Positions 59,273 through 64,000 of a stretch of DNA of 64,000 bases are shown piece after piece. The stretch is from Cinnamomum chago. Its lineage: Eukaryota > Streptophyta > Magnoliopsida > Laurales > Lauraceae. Position numbers and translations under genes: made by a program. Location: positions 77,213,422 to 77,277,421 of the forward strand of contig CP142456.1 of NCBI GenBank assembly GCA_038049695.1. The letters run 5' to 3'. The notes below the pieces were generated by a model. It searched no databases and was not told where the DNA came from. It worked only from the letters and a program-made list of their open reading frames with translations. The number at the start of each line of letters is the position of its first letter. The stretch's first letter is position 1.

Positions 59273-61032
59273 CTGATGCAATGGTGTCCACTGGCCTTGC
59301 AGCTTTGGGTTATGAATATATAAATCTAGGTTTGGAATTAGATTCACCTATTTAAATCTTTTAGTTTCACCACAGTTAGTGGTTTTTTCTTCTCTTTTTT
59401 TATTGGAGAGAGAAATCATCATAATATATAACAACTAGTTTGTTGGTTTTTATGACCAGATGACTGTTGGGCAGAATTATATAGAGACTCTAAGGTAAGA
59501 TCTTGCATATTAATTCGTTTCATTCACCGTTAAAAAACTCACACTTGTTTTGATAGGGAAACCTGGTTCCAAAAGCTTCAATTTTCCCATCAGGCATGAA
59601 GGCTCTTGCAGATTATGTGCATGGCAAAGGGCTTAAGATTATAATCTATGGCGATGCGGGGTATATACATATTTACATTGGCTTTCCTTAATGAAGCATA
59701 CTACTGTGTTTTCCAAACTTGTAATTGGTTTCACATTTTAGTCTTCCCTTCTGATATTATTTTGTAATTTTTGGATTTTACTGTGATTTGGAACTTTCAA
59801 GACCCAGACTTGTGCCAGAACTATGCCAGGCTCACTTGGATATGAAGAACAGGATGCAAACACCTTCGCATCGTGGGTACGATTAGATCATTTTAATTTC
59901 CATAGCTAGTTGCAACATTATTAGTTCAGAGTTATTAAATATCTCAATTAGCAAAACAGTTTCCTAGCGTGAAATATTTCAACTTGCATAGATATTAGCT
60001 AATGTTCTAGTTTGAGTTTTCATCATTTTATTACCACTCTGATGAGCTTGATTTCCTCTATTCTTGAAGGGAATTGACTATTTGAAATATGATAATTGTC
60101 ACAAGAATGGAGTGAGCCCACAAGAAAGGTACAACACAATGAAATAAAGAATGAGTTTGGTCACTGTTACTTATAATTATCAGGATAATTAAGGAGAGAT
60201 TAAACATTGATTACTTATGTATTGAATGGCACATGTACTCTAAGATGAGCAAAGCTCTTCTGAAGACAGGAAGACCCATCTTTTTCTCTCTATGTGAATG
60301 GTCTGTTGTTTAACTATGCTCTTGCAGCAATTGCTTTAGTGAGAAATACTTACATTTCTCCTTAGATTTCATAACAATAATAAGATGGTTTGGTATGATT
60401 CTAGGGGCCAAGAAAACCCAGCAGCCTGGGCACCAGCTATTGGAAACAGCTGGCGAACAACGGGCGATATTAAAGATAACTGGAATAGGTAATTAACAAG
60501 AGGCTAATTGATGCAGTGATGCATTTGTGTGTATTCATTCTGTTGTGTAAATTGTAAACATGGTGCTCTACTCCCTTTCTACTTTCTAGTATTACCTCAA
60601 GGGCTGATCAAAACGACGCATGGGCATCATATGCTGGACCGGGGGCATGGAACGGTATACTCCTATTTGCCTAGTACTGGATCCTTGATCTCTCAAACAA
60701 AATGTAGAGGCCAGAACCATACTAAAATATGTTGTTTGGAGTTGTTTGTATAGATCCTGATATGCTAGAAGTTGGAAATGGTGGCATGTCAACGGAGGAA
60801 TATCGCTTTCACTTCAGCATATGGGCACGGGCTAAGGTAGCCATTTTTCAAAGTACTCTGCAGACACACTTGTACTGGGTCTAACTAGTGTCTACATTCA
60901 TGAAATGATGATTATCTGTACATAACTACCTGATTGTTTAGGCCCCACTACTGATTGGATGCGACTTAACATCAATGGATGATGAAACACGGGGGTTATT
61001 GAGCAACAAGGAGGTCATTGTAGTCAATCAAG
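59273..61032 (+). pseudogene. Captured alpha-galactosidase (GH27) segment, ten exons
   Basis: Ten exons follow in order with GT-AG borders: 59273-59329 (ADAMVSTGLAALGYEYINL), 59460-59494 (DDCWAELYRDSK), 59557-59660 ([13 protein letters not shown]..), 59802-59876 ([19 protein letters not shown]..), 60070-60128 ([10 protein letters not shown]..), 60245-60300 (SKALLKTGRPIFFSLCEW), 60405-60488 ([20 protein letters not shown]..), 60590-60654 ([19 protein letters not shown]), 60754-60836 ([18 protein letters not shown]..) and 60942-61032 ([20 protein letters not shown]..). The GH27 nucleophile Asp (KYDNC) and acid/base Asp (RADQN) are both present. Missing are the signal peptide, the N-terminal PPMGWNSWNHF block and the C-terminal domain. 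Active relatives release terminal galactose from galacto-oligosaccharides and galactomannan. This copy is a genomic fragment, not an mRNA copy. Confidence 0.93.
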
Positions 61033-63589
61033 GTACAGAGACTGTTCTGTCACTCACAGATTTCTTTGCCATAGATGTTGAGCAAGTGATATGTGAACTA
61101 CATGCATGAAATTCTTTGCAACATGCATCAACAGTTTAGAAGCTGAACAAAACTCTACAAATATATCAAGTAAAAATTCAATTTTACTGTGATTGGATTT
61201 TACATTGATTGAAGTGATATTTGCCATTTGATTGATAACATTTTGAAATCAAGTGAAATTTTGATCCGAGTGTCATGGATCAATCCTACTGGTGATCTCA
61301 TCAACATCACCAATGGATGGGAGATATGTTATGGTCCATCCAAATTGTTAGTAGCTTAACTTCCTTGTGTACAGTGAAGATGGTGCATTGGATTGCATGG
61401 TTGTCAGAATTATCTGAATATGAAATTGTGATATGCTAATCACATTATTAGGATCTGAGTTTCTTGCACACGTTGGGTATGAATGGTGGATTAGAAGGTT
61501 AGGATTGGGTGCTCTTTCTTTGTTTATAGTGTCTGCATTGTAATTGTATTGATCTCATTTCTCTTTGTGACCCATCACCCATATGAGGAATTGCTGTGAC
61601 CCCCCCCCCCCCTGCACTTTCCTAACCAACCATTAGACTGAGGTTCTCCTTGACACAATTGGTAAGGGATATACAATTTCTTGGGGAAGGTAGGATAGCT
61701 AGGTTCGAGCCTGAATTGGAACGAGGAGTTATTGTTCGTTACCACTCTTCAAATTGTTTAGAATTAACAAAAAAAGATTAATTAAAAAAAAGCTTAAGTA
61801 ATTTGTTGAAGCAAGGGGCAGTAGGGTAACATACTGACAGCTTGAAAAATAGGTTGCCAAGGCAATGAATGATTACAGTGCTTCCCTGCATCTTTTTAGG
61901 TAAGTTCATTGTGGAGAATGGAGAATGAACCCTCATATGTTTGGATGATGTGCAATCAAGGTAATGAGAATGAATCTTCCCTATTTGACAATTCATCTGA
62001 ACATTGGATGTTGTTGAAGTTGAATATAGACTTTGAAAAAATTTCAATCTGAACATTGGTAAGCAGCTCAGAATTTCAATCTACATTTACATAAATTTAA
62101 AAAAAAAAATCATACCTTGGATGGTTGCAGAAATCGTGAGCAAAGACCGAGCAGAGAGAGGATTGCAAACCTGAGGGAGAAAAAATAAAAAATACCAAGG
62201 TCTTTTTGAGTTCAAAAGAAAATACAGGGCCCTTTCAATATAAATTGATTTCTCTCCATTGAGGATGTGTGGTTAATACATGCACAAGTGGGTCTTGGAT
62301 GCTAAATTGCAGATCTAATCAAGCATAGGCATAGGATTTGCCCACCAGAATTGAATCCAATGGATCGTCCATGATGGCCAAATCTTGCATTAGTTTGGAT
62401 TGAACATAGATGAAGATTGTAATTGCACGACCTATTAAATTATATAATTGCACATGCAAGATATTACATAGGGTTTTGTTACTCATAATTTAATCTTCTA
62501 GCTTTTTTCTTTGTGAGTACAATTGAGAGAGAGGTGAGGAGGGATATGTGAGGAGCGTCACCTCTCTTCCTTATGGGGCATGGAAATCAACATCCCTTTT
62601 AAGGCATTCCCAAGCTTTAGAAATCAACTAGAGGATGATATTTGCATGAGAATTTGCATGATTTTCCTTTTAATCTCTGGCTGTGTGGATTCTGGTGCGG
62701 ATAGGCTATTTGATAAGCAATTCCTCATGGATTGAACTGCATTAGTGTGAAACAAAGGCCACACTGCCCACATGATATGGATATAATAAATATATGGGAC
62801 CCTTTGAACAGAGTAGCAATTAGGAGGGGGGGGGGGGGACTGTCGACTGTGATTAACTTGCATAGTTTTCGGTACATTAATGCTTATTAAGTGTTAGTTG
62901 TAGATGGTGATAGGAATACTAGGTCATCATATTAGTGAATTATTGATTGCTCCTAGTTTGCTTGCTACTATGATCTTATGACATGTGAATTGCTAGTGTT
63001 TCAATTGCTCTTTCTCTAGTGACAAAATGTTTTCTCTTTAATATGAATCCTTGATATTGTTGGTTAAACTCTCCTTCTTACTTGATTATATTATTGATAC
63101 ATAGTCAAATTGTTATTATTTTGTAGGTGAATGAAGAACTTAATTAAACGGAGATGGAATGCCTTTTGCTAAGTGGATCTACTAATTAGGTTAAGTTAAT
63201 TTTGGTTAGTTAGGGATTTCCGGAAATTGTTTACAATGTAGCTTGCCTTTTTTTAGATGCTTTTGTGAAGGTTTTGGATTATGTCGTGACGCTTTGGTTA
63301 CGAATTCGAAGGTTAATGTAAATAGTTTGGATTATGGATGGATTCAAATTGGCTATGTTTTGAATAGTTTGTTTGATTTAGTGCGTGGACGAGCAAGTAC
63401 GTTCCTTAATGTGAATGGTGATTAATTTCCAATTAATGAAATGGTTCTTATTGAATGTTGCTATCTATATTTTTTTGCATCTTTTGTAAGGCAGGTTTAG
63501 TGATTTGAATGTGTATCCATACTGCAGCATGTTACTAGTAATGTATATATTGCATTTTTATTTTAAAAAAAATGGATGGTATCTCGCTT
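61033..63589. other. CACTA element interior downstream of the captured gene
   Basis: No further alpha-galactosidase exon was recognised. A C run stands at about 61600-61611 and a G run at about 62826-62838. A SINE-like word pair (acacaattggtaagg and ggttcgagcc, 61653-61711) is present. The rest is AT-rich and unassigned. Confidence 0.45.
61640..61745 (+). mobile_element. tRNA-like SINE candidate
   Basis: An A-box-like word (gacacaattggtaagg, about 61651-61666) is followed 40 bp later by the B-box-like aggttcgagcc (61701-61711). This is the spacing of an RNA polymerase III internal promoter in tRNA-derived SINEs. The ends and target duplication are not defined, and it is clearly degraded. Confidence 0.4.
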
Positions 63590-64000
63590 CTATGGAAACT
63601 GTCACAACTGATGACTACTTGTGTCACTTTTGGTCCGAAAACAACATATTGATCACTGCTTTTGAAAAGGGAGACAACAAAGTTATCTTTCTTGTGACAC
63701 TTTTAAGTTTTTTCAGTGTCACTTTTGGGTTTAAAGCGACACAAGTAACCATTTTTTGTGTCATTTTGATAACAGAAACTGACACAACAAATGTATTTCT
63801 TGGGACGCTTTTACGAACTTTTAGTGACGCCGGCAGATAAGACGCTTGCATAGTAATCAGAAAAGCGACACAAACCACTTTTTAAGACACTTTAAAAGTG
63901 ACTCATTAAGACATTCTTTTTGTAGTGAAAGTTGTAGACCTCTGATAAATATTTCATTTGGATCAAGAATCATGTTGTTTCGAGTTCAGAAGAGGAAGTT

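Larger units (their letters stand above)
57146..63927. mobile_element. 6.8-kb CACTA element carrying an alpha-galactosidase gene segment
   Basis: The left end is CACTACAAAAAAAAGGAC and the right end closes CATTCTTTTTGTAGTG, flanked by the 3-bp duplication AAA (57143-57145 and 63928-63930). Both arms (57146-57370 and 63590-63925) carry repeated gtgtcactttt/aaagtgacaca words in both orientations. No transposase is present. The + strand of the interior holds two captured gene segments with introns, one of unknown identity (57900-58367) and a ten-exon alpha-galactosidase segment (59273-61032). It is nested within the CACTA element that starts at 54068. Confidence 0.92.
54068..64000. mobile_element. 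CACTA element of the GACGAAA family, copy 2, running off the window
   Basis: The left end, CACTACAAGAAATTTAGGCT, and the following 1.17 kb (54068-55240) are the inverted counterpart of 28214-29156, including four of the roughly 153-bp arm units (54240-54850) and the pyrimidine-rich 'ttttccaaaacccttttcc' segment. No matching right end occurs before 64000, so the element continues beyond the window, and the complete CACTA element at 57146-63927 is nested inside it. It carries an ALIS/CDC50 exon. The three bases to its left are GGG. Confidence 0.7.

Noticed and set aside
59273-61032. Native functional alpha-galactosidase gene
   Set aside because: The N-terminal PPMGWNSWN block and the C-terminal domain were not found within the element, and the segment lies between CACTA arms with a matching target duplication.
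1-64000. CRISPR arrays, bacterial operons or organelle genes
   Set aside because: The sequence is eukaryotic nuclear in every respect: spliced genes and plant transposons. The regular 178-bp array has no spacer-repeat structure.

Overview
The window looks like nuclear DNA of a flowering plant. It is AT-rich, almost gene-free and packed with plant transposon families: CACTA/En-Spm, hAT, Mutator-like, L1 and RTE LINEs, a copia gag relic and a Cassandra-type element carrying 5S rRNA sequence. The species cannot be named from the sequence. A woody angiosperm with a large intergenic space is a fair inference, nothing narrower.

Only one gene looks like a native host locus: a two-exon plant small-molecule O-methyltransferase at 4571-8592 (+). 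It has a TATA box at 4468, a 464-bp hAT-type MITE ending 90 bp upstream of that TATA box, a 2.9-kb intron holding a long inverted repeat and a dead copia gag, and an apparent GC-AG splice junction.

Layout: 1-4570, intergenic DNA with small repeats and two MITE-like elements. 4571-8592, O-methyltransferase. 9072-9628, a 5'-truncated L1. 10.8-11.6 kb, a repeat with a hAT MITE insertion whose empty site is preserved at 33.1-33.5 kb. 12.7-13.9 kb, AT-rich minisatellite with a reverse transcriptase scrap. 14741-16398, a second truncated L1. 18636-25968, a Mutator-like element with 9-bp target duplications that contains a CACTA element (19376-25370) carrying exon pieces of DNA topoisomerase I and TOR kinase. 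26462-29156, a CACTA element holding a tandem Cassandra array, itself hit by a 205-bp hairpin MITE. 30421-32899, an RTE LINE with a 19-bp target duplication. 33587-53241, a 19.7-kb CACTA element with a TNP2-type transposase gene, a second Transposase_24-type gene, and about 49 copies of a 178-bp tandem repeat with higher-order structure. 54068 to beyond the window, another CACTA element (same family as 26462-29156, opposite orientation) carrying an ALIS/CDC50 exon. Nested inside it is a fifth CACTA element (57146-63927) carrying ten consecutive exons of an alpha-galactosidase gene.

The common theme is CACTA activity. One element has the transposition genes, although both carry TAG stops as read here. 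At least three others have captured host gene pieces with their introns. The most unusual object is the nucleosome-length (178 bp) satellite array with an approximately 1.42-kb higher-order period lying inside the transposase-bearing CACTA element.
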